Assembly: GCA_017998475.1 (NCBI GenBank)
Contig: JAGODA010000068.1
Coordinates: forward strand, 1-12,450
DNA length: 12,450 nucleotides
From: Spirochaetota bacterium
GTDB lineage: Bacteria; Spirochaetota; UBA4802; UBA5368
Direction of reading: 5' to 3'
The notes below the pieces were generated by a model that was not told the origin of the DNA, ran no database searches, and saw only the letters and a list, made by a program, of their open reading frames with translations. The position numbers and the translations under genes are program-made. This document shows positions 7,532-12,450 of this stretch, in pieces (the first letter of the stretch is position 1; the number at the start of each line of letters is the position of its first letter).

Positions 7532-8005
7532 TTATTCCTTTTTAAGAAAACTGTCGGGGGTCGGGATAATATAAAAATTGCATGAAGCCGATGACACCGT
7601 GTTCCCTTCGGCGTCCATCACCGGCACATCAATAATCCAGTCTCCCCTCCCTCTTCCCTCCACCGGCTTCAGCTTCGCGGCGGCATCCTCTGCGCTTATG
7701 GACAGGTCGCATATCAGGTCGGTTACCGCCGGCCTGTGATAGCGGATGGTCATGCCCTTGTTGACGGGAACGAATCGCCTGAAGTCATACGTCGCGCCGA
7801 AAAGCGCGGCGCCTGCGACCTCCATCAACATGAAATGCGTCCCGGCCCAGACGATACCGACGTGATTGAGGTGTTTTTCCCGTACCGGCACCGAAAGCCG
7901 GACGTGCCTCTCCTCGAGAATGTCGACGCGGAGACCGCTCGTCCCGATCCACGGGACCGCGTTCAGTACTATTGATTTGAGCAGTTCGAAGTCCAAAGCG
8001 CGCAC
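7532..8005 (-). CDS. Hotdog-fold protein, DUF4442/thioesterase-like
   Basis: From a GTG at 8005 the product has 157 residues, the usual size for DUF4442/YiiD-C-type hotdog proteins. The core runs from LLKSIVLN (9-16) through NHVGIVWAGTHFMLMEVAGA (47-66), which has the N-H-x-G and AG...E pattern of hotdog acyl-CoA thioesterase relatives, to a strand MTIRYHRPAVTDL (85-97) and DWIIDVPVMDAEGN (122-135). Such proteins usually bind or hydrolyse acyl-CoA or acyl-ACP; the substrate here is unknown. The frame stays open to a GTG at 8191, but that extension has no Shine-Dalgarno site, crosses an AT-rich stretch (8048-8100) and looks unlike the domain, so I chose the shorter form; a TTG at 7996 is also possible. 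The gene sits 4 nt before the FAD oxidoreductase, suggesting a shared role in acyl or lipid metabolism. Confidence 0.72.
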   Translation of the reverse strand: MRALDFELLKSIVLNAVPWIGTSGLRVDILEERHVRLSVPVREKHLNHVGIVWAGTHFMLMEVAGAALFGATYDFRRFVPVNKGMTIRYHRPAVTDLICDLSISAEDAAAKLKPVEGRGRGDWIIDVPVMDAEGNTVSSASCNFYIIPTPDSFLKKE

Positions 8006-8343
8006 CCCCGGGCGGAAATGGGCGGCGGAGTCCCCGCCCGAGACAATTATGGAATAGTGTAAACATACATAGATAACGCAAGCCTTTTTTGGAACGATAT
8101 GCTCGTGGCGCGGGAAGGTGGAAGCGCACGGAAGGGATTGTCTCCCCGCGGACTCCATCGCGCACGACACCACGGCCGGCCGCACGGGCACCGGCTTTAC
8201 AAGCGATACACCGCTAAAAACACCTGGGATTTTTCATATCATTACGTCGCCGCGTTATATGTGGCTGAACGACATCGCCGGGAACGCGGCGGCTTTGATA
8301 CCGGGACGCGCCGGCCGCCGGGGGAGACGGGGAACGGGAGCGG
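8006..8343. other. Intergenic region between the hotdog gene and the YlbF-family gene
   Basis: This stretch of 338 bases has no gene I can support. The minus-strand frame of the hotdog gene stays open through 8191 but without a ribosome site or recognisable domain. Two AT-rich patches (about 8048-8100 and 8205-8262) stand out from the GC-rich surroundings and are the likely place for a promoter of the hotdog/FAD pair, though I find no convincing pair of -35 and -10 boxes. There is no clear intrinsic terminator after the YlbF-family gene: no GC-rich hairpin is followed by a run of T on the minus strand. Confidence 0.5.
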
Positions 8344-8733
8344 TCAGAAGTCGGTGATGATTTTCCCGCCCGTGTTGGGCTTGATGATACGGCTCTGTTC
8401 GATGGGCTCGCCGACGGGCTCGCTTATGACCTTCTGTATCTGCATCATCAGGTTGAGGAAGTAGCTCTGCGTGGCGATATACTCCTTTATAAGCTGGCTC
8501 TGTGAAACCTTCTCGGTAAGCTCCTGGAAGCCTTTCTTTTCCTCGGCCTCGATGGGAGCGCCGGAGGACTCTTTGACATAGAGCTCCTCGCTGACGCGTG
8601 CGTATTCCTGCAGCAGTTTTTTTGAGGCTTCGTCCGCGTCCAACTTCACCGAGAGCTCCTCGTACCGCCGGTACAGATCGGTTCCTCGGATCATCAGTCC
8701 GAGCTCGTTCGCCTTGTTCAGGATCTCTTCCAT
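8344..8733 (-). CDS. YlbF/YmcA-family (Com_YlbF, DUF964) helical protein
   Basis: A 129-residue, highly charged, almost wholly alpha-helical protein with no signal peptide or membrane segment. The spacing of the helices MEEILNKANELGLMIRGTDLYRRYEELS (1-28), DEASKKLLQEYARVSEELY (34-52) and LIKEYIATQSYFLNLMMQIQKVI (81-103) matches the YlbF/DUF964 family. In Bacillus, YlbF and YmcA form a complex with YaaT that affects RNase Y and development; homologues outside Firmicutes are poorly studied, so no function is claimed. The start is taken as the ATG at 8733, where the conserved family sequence begins and GGAAG lies upstream. A longer form from 8784 would add 17 basic residues (ARARRKLRSRK), but a candidate promoter overlaps that start. 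Confidence 0.75.
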   Translation of the reverse strand: MEEILNKANELGLMIRGTDLYRRYEELSVKLDADEASKKLLQEYARVSEELYVKESSGAPIEAEEKKGFQELTEKVSQSQLIKEYIATQSYFLNLMMQIQKVISEPVGEPIEQSRIIKPNTGGKIITDF

Positions 8734-8782
8734 GGGACACTTCCGGGAGCGTAGTTTCCGGCGCGCGCGGGCACCGGGTGTC

Positions 8783-8810
8783 ATTAACCGTCGGCGCGGC
8801 GGGAATGCAA
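8783..8810 (-). promoter_or_regulatory. Possible promoter of the YlbF-family gene
   Basis: On the minus strand, TTGCAT (8810-8805) and GTTAAT (8788-8783) are 16 bp apart. They match the sigma70 consensus at 3 and 4 of 6 positions. The start site would be near 8776, downstream of the alternative ATG at 8784 and upstream of the preferred ATG at 8733. Because the acyl-CoA dehydrogenase upstream ends in a terminator, this gene needs its own promoter; the exact boxes are uncertain. Confidence 0.3.
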
Positions 8811-8891
8811 GAATTTTTTTAAGACCCTGCTACTAGGCTGACGGAGAGTGAACACCGGGGCCGCCCTGGGCAAACGCGCCTCGGAACGGAC

Positions 8892-8918
8892 AAAAAATCC
8901 GGCCCTTTGTCGGCCGGA
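8892..8918 (-). terminator. Intrinsic terminator of the acyl-CoA dehydrogenase gene
   Basis: On the minus strand a perfect 7-bp stem, TCCGGCC paired with GGCCGGA, encloses a 7-nt loop (GACAAAG) and is followed directly by six T. It lies about 70 nt after the stop codon of the acyl-CoA dehydrogenase. This is a textbook Rho-independent terminator and separates that gene from the YlbF-family gene downstream. Confidence 0.85.
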
Positions 8919-8985
8919 GCGCATGCGGCGTGGATAATAAACGGCCGCGCGCCACGAACGTGCGCGCGACCGCCGAAGGTTCTAT

Positions 8986-10869
8986 TCAGACACCGGCCGG
9001 TGCGACGGCCAGCTCGCTGAAGGCGACCTCCTCTATCTGGAGAGCGGCGAAATCGTCGTCTTTGATCGAGTTCACCTTGCCCTCCTGCAGCGGAAGTATC
9101 TTGGTGATAAAGAAGCGCGCCGAGTGCACCTTGCCGGAGTAAAAGGCCGCCTCGCGGTTGTCGTTGATGACCGCCTTCTTCTCGTCCTCGGTGGCCGCGT
9201 TCGCCTTCTCGAAAATCTCCGAGAGTTTTTTGTGCGCAATCGAGAGTTGCCACAGGTGCATCCATCCGAGAATCGTGTCGCCGACCACTTCGAGGAACGG
9301 CGTCGCGGAAAGGAACGCCTCGGGGATCTGCATCTGCTGCATCAGCCCCATGAGGTGCTGGGCGCAGTCGACCATGTTGTCCTTGGCCTTCTTCGTAAGA
9401 TCGACATATTTCTTGAGAGCCATATCGGAACCGACTTCGTTGATGGTCTTCTCCATCTGTCCGACGATGTACTTGAAGAATTCACCCTTGCCCATCGGGA
9501 GCTTGCGGCCGAGGAGGTCGATCGCCTGGATTCCGTTCGTGCCCTCGTAGAGAGAGGTGATCTTGCAGTCGCGCGCGAACTGCTCCACGGGATAGTCGCC
9601 GCAGAAGCCGTAGCCGCCGAAGATCTGGATGGCCTGCTCGCAGACGTCGTAGGCCATGTCGCTCGAATAGGCCTTGCATACCGGCGTGAGGAACTCGAGG
9701 AAGCCGTTGGCGGTCTTGGCGACGTTCTCATCGGTCTCCGCGTTGCGCAGGTCCATGCAGAAGGCCGCGTAGTAGTTCAGCGCACGGAGGCCTTCCACAT
9801 AGGCCTTCATCCACAGGAGGCCGCGACGGATGTCGGGATGCTTGATGATGTTGAGAAGCTTGGTCGATTTGCCTTTCAGGCGGATATCGGTGCCCTGCAG
9901 GCGCTCCTGCGCGTACTTCAGGGCGTTGAGGTATGCCGTTGAGGCGATGCCGAGGGCCTGGACGCCGACATTGAGGCGCTCCTCGTTCATCATGTGGAAC
10001 ATGATCTCGATCCCCTGACAGGGCTGGCCCAGCAGCTCGCCGACGCAGTCGCCGTTGTCGCCGAAGCTCAGCTGGCAGGTCGCCGAACCCTTTATGCCCA
10101 TCTTGTGCTCGATCCCGGCGCAGGCCACGTCATTGTACGCGCCGATCGATCCGTCGTCGTTCACCCTGTACTTGGGCACGATGAAGATCGATATTCCCTT
10201 GATACCCTCGGGATCGCCCTCGCGGCGGGCGAGCACCGGATGCACGATATTGGGCTTCGCGTCGTAGTCGCCGCCGGTGATGAATATCTTCTGTCCGGAT
10301 ATTTTATAGTGCTTGTCGTCTATGCGGACGGCCTTGGTCGACACGTGCGCCAGGTCGCTCCCCGCGCCGGGCTCGGTGAGACACATGCTGCCGCCCCACT
10401 CGAACGAATAGACCTTGCCCAGATACTTGTTCTTCTGTTCCTCGGTGCCGAAGAGCTCTATGAGCTTGCCCGCCCCGTGGGCCAGGCCCGGATAGAGATT
10501 GATTGCGGTGTTGGCCGCGTGGAACATTTCGTTGCACGCGGTGAATACCGACATCGGGAGCCCCTGGCCGCCGACATCGGGATCGTCCGCGGCGGAAACC
10601 CAGCCCGCCTCGCCGTAGGTTTTTAGCGGACCGTGGAATGACGCCGGTACCGTCACTTTGCCGTTGTCCCATTTCGCCCCAATGCGATCACCGTCCTGGT
10701 TTACGGTGGCCAGGTCGTTCTCGGCGAACTTGAGGGCCTGTTCGATCGTCATGTCGAATTCGTCTTTGGAGAAATAGCTGAACTTCTCTTTTTTGGTAAG
10801 TTCGAGAATATCAAACTGCTCGTACAGGATAAAATCGATATCACGCTTTTCGACCAGTGAGCTAGCCAT
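8986..10869 (-). CDS. Acyl-CoA dehydrogenase, FadE5/DmdC-like long form
   Basis: A 627-residue FAD enzyme that introduces a double bond between C2 and C3 of an acyl-CoA and passes electrons to an electron-transfer flavoprotein. Order: N-terminal AcylCoA_DH_N-type segment (1-40), helical domain, middle beta domain with MCLTEPGAGSDLAHVSTKA (162-180) and KISGQKIFITGG (189-200), C-terminal helical domain with QIFGGYGFCGDYPVEQFARD (415-434) and SLYEGTNGIQAIDLLGRKL (439-457), where E442 is the expected catalytic base. An extra C-terminal domain (about 465-627) makes it longer than the ~380-residue classical enzymes and places it with FadE5 and 3-methylmercaptopropionyl-CoA dehydrogenase relatives. 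Chain length of the substrate cannot be read from sequence. The start at 10869 has GAGGAGG 7 nt upstream; an ATG at 10905 would add 12 residues and lies upstream of this site. It is a single-gene unit closed by a terminator. Confidence 0.96.
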   Translation of the reverse strand: MASSLVEKRDIDFILYEQFDILELTKKEKFSYFSKDEFDMTIEQALKFAENDLATVNQDGDRIGAKWDNGKVTVPASFHGPLKTYGEAGWVSAADDPDVGGQGLPMSVFTACNEMFHAANTAINLYPGLAHGAGKLIELFGTEEQKNKYLGKVYSFEWGGSMCLTEPGAGSDLAHVSTKAVRIDDKHYKISGQKIFITGGDYDAKPNIVHPVLARREGDPEGIKGISIFIVPKYRVNDDGSIGAYNDVACAGIEHKMGIKGSATCQLSFGDNGDCVGELLGQPCQGIEIMFHMMNEERLNVGVQALGIASTAYLNALKYAQERLQGTDIRLKGKSTKLLNIIKHPDIRRGLLWMKAYVEGLRALNYYAAFCMDLRNAETDENVAKTANGFLEFLTPVCKAYSSDMAYDVCEQAIQIFGGYGFCGDYPVEQFARDCKITSLYEGTNGIQAIDLLGRKLPMGKGEFFKYIVGQMEKTINEVGSDMALKKYVDLTKKAKDNMVDCAQHLMGLMQQMQIPEAFLSATPFLEVVGDTILGWMHLWQLSIAHKKLSEIFEKANAATEDEKKAVINDNREAAFYSGKVHSARFFITKILPLQEGKVNSIKDDDFAALQIEEVAFSELAVAPAGV

Positions 10870-11042
10870 GTTACGTCCTCCTCGAGTGTAAAATGCCGCA
10901 TCCACGAGATCCCGCCGGCGGCCGGGTTTCGCGGTCCCGGCGAGGTCGGCGGGGCCGATCCGCGCCGCCGTACCGGTCCGGTGCGGAACCAGCCCGCGAT
11001 CGTGGGATCAAGCCAATGCTTATGGGTTCCCGGTCTTTTTCA

Positions 11043-11072
11043 AGTATATTTTACTATTTTGTTGTATATCAC
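11043..11072 (-). promoter_or_regulatory. Possible promoter of the acyl-CoA dehydrogenase gene
   Basis: On the minus strand, GTGATA (11072-11067) and TATACT (11048-11043) are 18 bp apart, matching the sigma70 consensus at 4 and 5 of 6 positions. They lie at the leftward edge of the AT-rich island, which would serve as an UP-like element. The start site would be near 11036, giving a leader of about 165 nt that is GC-rich and probably structured. Other TATA-like sequences in the island could serve instead. Confidence 0.35.
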
Positions 11073-11214
11073 CATATATTATTATTTGTATAATCAAGCT
11101 CATTATATTTATATTATTTTTCATGACTTTTTTTGCACTAAGATCCCGCACCCCGAATTAAGCCACGGCACGGCGAGCGCCGCACGGCCTCCGTCGGGCC
11201 GAATCCTTTTTAAT

Positions 11215-11243
11215 TTGACATATCGCACGGCCGCGGGGATACT
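11215..11243 (+). promoter_or_regulatory. Upstream promoter (P1) of the bactofilin gene
   Basis: A perfect -35 box TTGACA (11215-11220) is followed after 17 bp by GATACT (11238-11243), which matches the -10 consensus at 4 of 6 positions. Transcription would start near 11250, about 75 nt before the bactofilin ATG. The AT-rich bases just upstream (CTTTTTAATT) could help polymerase binding. Confidence 0.6.
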
Positions 11244-11264
11244 ATGCGCCGTCGCGAAATAGTA

Positions 11265-11293
11265 TTGACATCGCCCACTCGGGTGTTCATTAC
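11265..11293 (+). promoter_or_regulatory. Possible second promoter (P2) of the bactofilin gene
   Basis: A second perfect TTGACA (11265-11270) is followed after 17 bp by CATTAC (11288-11293), a weak -10 box with 3 of 6 matches. It lies exactly 50 bp downstream of the first TTGACA, and the sequences after the two boxes are similar (TTGACATATCGC and TTGACATCGCCC). It would start transcription near 11300, about 25 nt before the ATG. Confidence 0.4.
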
Positions 11294-11324
11294 AGGGTTC
11301 AGTCAATCATAACAGGAGCGCCGG

Positions 11325-11681
11325 ATGAACGAGATACGGGAAATAGTCGAGGACGAGAACAAGATAAGCACCGTCATCGCCGACGACATCGAGTTCCGGG
11401 GACGGCTCGTCTTCAAGAACTCGCTCAAGATAAAGGGCTTCTTCGAGGGAAAGATCGAAACGAAAGGCCATCTCATGATAGGCCAGGAGGCAAGGGTGAG
11501 CGCCGACGTCAAGTCGGGGGTTGTTTCGGTGAACGGCACCTTCAACGGAAAAATCAAAGCCACCCAGCGGGTGGAGCTGTTCAACAAGAGTGTCTCAAGC
11601 GGCGACCTCATCTGTCCCGAGCTCTATATCGAAAAGGGTTCGGTTTTCAATGGAACCTGCATCATGACAGAAAAGCCATGA
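11325..11681 (+). CDS. Bactofilin (polymer-forming cytoskeletal protein)
   Basis: A 118-residue protein of the bactofilin family (PF04519 type). Bactofilins polymerise without nucleotide into filaments at the inner face of the membrane and position cell-wall or appendage machinery. From about residue 14 to 113 it shows the repeating short beta-strands of a right-handed beta-helix, with glycines at the turns: FRGRLVFKNSLKIKGFFEGK (24-43), HLMIGQEARVSADVKSG (49-65), VVSVNGTFNGKI (66-77), VELFNKSVSSGDLICPELYI (83-102). The length is near the minimal bactofilin core, with only a 14-residue polar N-terminal tail and almost no C-terminal tail. The ATG has AGGAG 7 nt upstream. The outer-membrane protein gene follows closely in the same direction, so the pair probably shares the promoters upstream and the terminator downstream. 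No M23 peptidase, a common bactofilin neighbour, is present here. Confidence 0.95.
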   Translation: MNEIREIVEDENKISTVIADDIEFRGRLVFKNSLKIKGFFEGKIETKGHLMIGQEARVSADVKSGVVSVNGTFNGKIKATQRVELFNKSVSSGDLICPELYIEKGSVFNGTCIMTEKP

Positions 11682-11713
11682 AGTCAGCCATCCCCACCAC
11701 GAGGTGTATCAGC

Positions 11714-12334
11714 ATGAAGGGATTCACAACCGCGATCCTGGCGCTCCTGGTCTGCGCGGCCCCTGCCATGGGCGCGGAAAATCCCGGCGACGCGGAGACG
11801 CGGGTCTCTTTCGGCGCGGGAGCGCTTGCGGGCACCTACGATGTTGCGGACGCGGGGGACGGGCCTGGCGCGATCGACTCCTCCATGGCCCTGGGCGGCG
11901 GCCTGGTGTTCGAGGCTATGATGAGCCGGCATTTCGGAGTACACTCGGGCCTGTGGTTTTCCCATATTGAATTCAAATACAGGGAAGAGGGTTCCGCGAA
12001 AATACAGGGACTGTCCATTCCGTTCATGCTGCTCGCCTCGGCCGACTGGTGGCGCATGTCATTCGGCCTGCTCGGCGGTTTCAACCTGACGCACTACCTG
12101 TCGGCCTCCATGCAGTTCGGCGATACCGACACCGATGTCCTGAAATATCTCAACAACACCCAGTTCGCCGTCGCGGCCGGCCTCCAGGTCAAATTTGCCG
12201 TCGGGCGCTTTACGGACATCTTCGTCTCACTTGTCGGCGAGCGCTGTCTTACCACATTCAGCGGGGACGATGAATCCTCGGACCACCTCTACGGCGCCGT
12301 GGTACGGACCGGCGTGCTGTTCCGCACCTTCTGA
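11714..12334 (+). CDS. Outer-membrane beta-barrel protein (8-stranded, OmpA-like barrel or PorT-like)
   Basis: A 206-residue exported protein. Residues 1-20 form a signal peptide (MKGFTTAILALLVCAAPAMG) with cleavage likely before AENP. The mature part has alternating hydrophobic strands and short polar turns, for example VSFGAGALAGTYDV (31-44), SMALGGGLVFEAMMS (57-71), HFGVHSGLWFSHIEFKYR (73-90), MSFGLLGGFNLTHYLSASMQF (115-135), FAVAAGLQVKFAVG (151-164) and YGAVVRTGVLFRTF (193-206), and ends in phenylalanine as barrel proteins recognised by the BAM complex do. It looks like a small barrel of about eight strands. The start at 11714 has GAGGTG 7 nt upstream and gives a normal signal peptide. 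An upstream ATG at 11678 overlaps the bactofilin stop as ATGA but has no good ribosome site and would lengthen the leader by 12 residues. The ligand or partner is unknown. Confidence 0.82.
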   Translation: MKGFTTAILALLVCAAPAMGAENPGDAETRVSFGAGALAGTYDVADAGDGPGAIDSSMALGGGLVFEAMMSRHFGVHSGLWFSHIEFKYREEGSAKIQGLSIPFMLLASADWWRMSFGLLGGFNLTHYLSASMQFGDTDTDVLKYLNNTQFAVAAGLQVKFAVGRFTDIFVSLVGERCLTTFSGDDESSDHLYGAVVRTGVLFRTF

Positions 12335-12372
12335 GAGTCAATCCGCCATCGGATATCCTGAATCGGACGAAG

Positions 12373-12404
12373 AAAAGGGCCGCGAATCGATCGCGGCCCT
12401 TTTT
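12373..12404. terminator. Strong bidirectional intrinsic terminator
   Basis: A perfect 9-bp stem, GGGCCGCGA paired with TCGCGGCCC, with loop ATCGA, is preceded by AAAA and followed by TTTTT, so it works on both strands. It lies about 40 nt after the stop of the outer-membrane protein gene and between two convergent genes if the minus-strand frame at the right edge is real. Confidence 0.9.
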
Positions 12405-12427
12405 GGTTTTGCGGTGTTGACCGGGTC

Positions 12428-12450
12428 TCAGCCCAGGGCTTCCATCATCG
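12428..12450 (-). CDS. Possible 3' end of a minus-strand gene cut by the right edge
   Basis: Reading leftward from the window edge, one minus-strand frame gives MMEALG and then TGA (12430-12428). It would end about 24 nt before the bidirectional terminator, the placement expected of a convergent gene. Only seven codons are visible, so the product cannot be named, and the frame may also be chance. Confidence 0.4.

Larger units (their letters stand above)
10870..11324. promoter_or_regulatory. Divergent intergenic region with AT-rich island
   Basis: This 455-bp region separates the acyl-CoA dehydrogenase (leftward) from the bactofilin gene (rightward). It holds three zones. Bases 10870-11030 are GC-rich with many short GC inverted repeats and would form the dehydrogenase leader. 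Bases 11041-11130 contain only 16 G or C in 90 bases, far below the surrounding composition, with many TATA-like steps on both strands. Bases 11140-11324 carry the tandem promoters of the bactofilin gene. No ORF of convincing coding character lies here. The AT-rich island may act as UP element, bent DNA or a binding site for a nucleoid protein; this is inference. Confidence 0.7.

Noticed and set aside
6385..7545. Long plus-strand open frame opposite the FAD oxidoreductase (386 codons)
   Set aside because: It shows no family motif, whereas the opposite strand has a clear Rossmann FAD signature and good ribosome sites; it is a shadow frame.
8099..8464. Plus-strand open frame across the gap before the YlbF-family gene
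   Set aside because: Half of it is antisense to the YlbF-family gene, the rest is Arg/Gly/Pro-rich, and no ribosome site or motif is visible.
9124..9942. Plus-strand open frame inside the acyl-CoA dehydrogenase gene (272 codons)
   Set aside because: Complement of a highly conserved enzyme gene; no ribosome site or domain.
10906..11030. Structured RNA element in the GC-rich leader of the acyl-CoA dehydrogenase
   Set aside because: Many short GC inverted repeats exist, but at this base composition they are expected by chance and I recognise no known riboswitch or leader motif.
11678..11713. ATG overlapping the bactofilin stop as start of the outer-membrane protein
   Set aside because: No good ribosome site precedes it, whereas the ATG at 11714 has GAGGTG at proper spacing and begins a normal signal peptide. 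The ATGA overlap is probably chance, but not fully excluded.

Overview
The window is GC-rich and densely coded, with short intergenic gaps and no rRNA, tRNA, CRISPR array or insertion sequence that I can see. The gene set suggests a Gram-negative, probably anaerobic or facultative environmental bacterium: polyferredoxin-type proteins, a 7TMR-DISM sensor kinase with a HisKA_2 core, a bactofilin, an outer-membrane beta-barrel protein and a FadE5/DmdC-like acyl-CoA dehydrogenase. The 7TMR-DISM/HisKA_2 kinase together with a bactofilin would fit Spirochaetota, and the ferredoxin family would also fit Desulfobacterota. The sequence alone does not settle the phylum.

Layout. (1) Positions 1-1846, plus strand: a tight three-gene unit of a cysteine-rich ferredoxin (cut by the left edge), a small two-helix membrane protein and a second, paralogous ferredoxin. 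At both junctions the Shine-Dalgarno site is built on the stop codon of the gene before. (2) Positions 1806-8733, minus strand: a run read from right to left as YlbF-family protein, hotdog-fold protein (DUF4442-like), FAD-dependent oxidoreductase, RmuC-family protein, ThiD and the 7TMR-DISM histidine kinase. Two pairs are closely coupled (hotdog/FAD with a 4-nt gap; rmuC/thiD with an ATGA overlap). RmuC and the kinase each have a plausible promoter of their own, so the run is probably several transcription units. (3) Positions 8892-10869, minus strand: the acyl-CoA dehydrogenase, closed by a clear intrinsic terminator. (4) Positions 10870-11324: a divergent regulatory region with a roughly 90-bp island of about 18% GC and two sigma70-like promoters in tandem pointing right. 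(5) Positions 11325-12334, plus strand: bactofilin and an outer-membrane beta-barrel protein, followed by a strong bidirectional terminator. The last 23 bases look like the 3' end of a convergent minus-strand gene.

How they work together. The first operon probably carries electrons at the membrane through iron-sulfur clusters. The acyl-CoA dehydrogenase and perhaps the hotdog/FAD pair point to acyl-CoA or lipid metabolism. The bactofilin/beta-barrel pair belongs to the cell envelope. The most unusual element is the duplicated cysteine-rich ferredoxin around a tiny membrane protein: both copies keep a C-x-C-R-x(5)-C-x(8)-C motif and a C-x-C-x-x-C-C-C motif in addition to two standard [4Fe-4S] motifs. 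Several start codons were moved inward from the longest ORF because of Shine-Dalgarno sites, signal peptides or promoter positions; this is stated in each entry.
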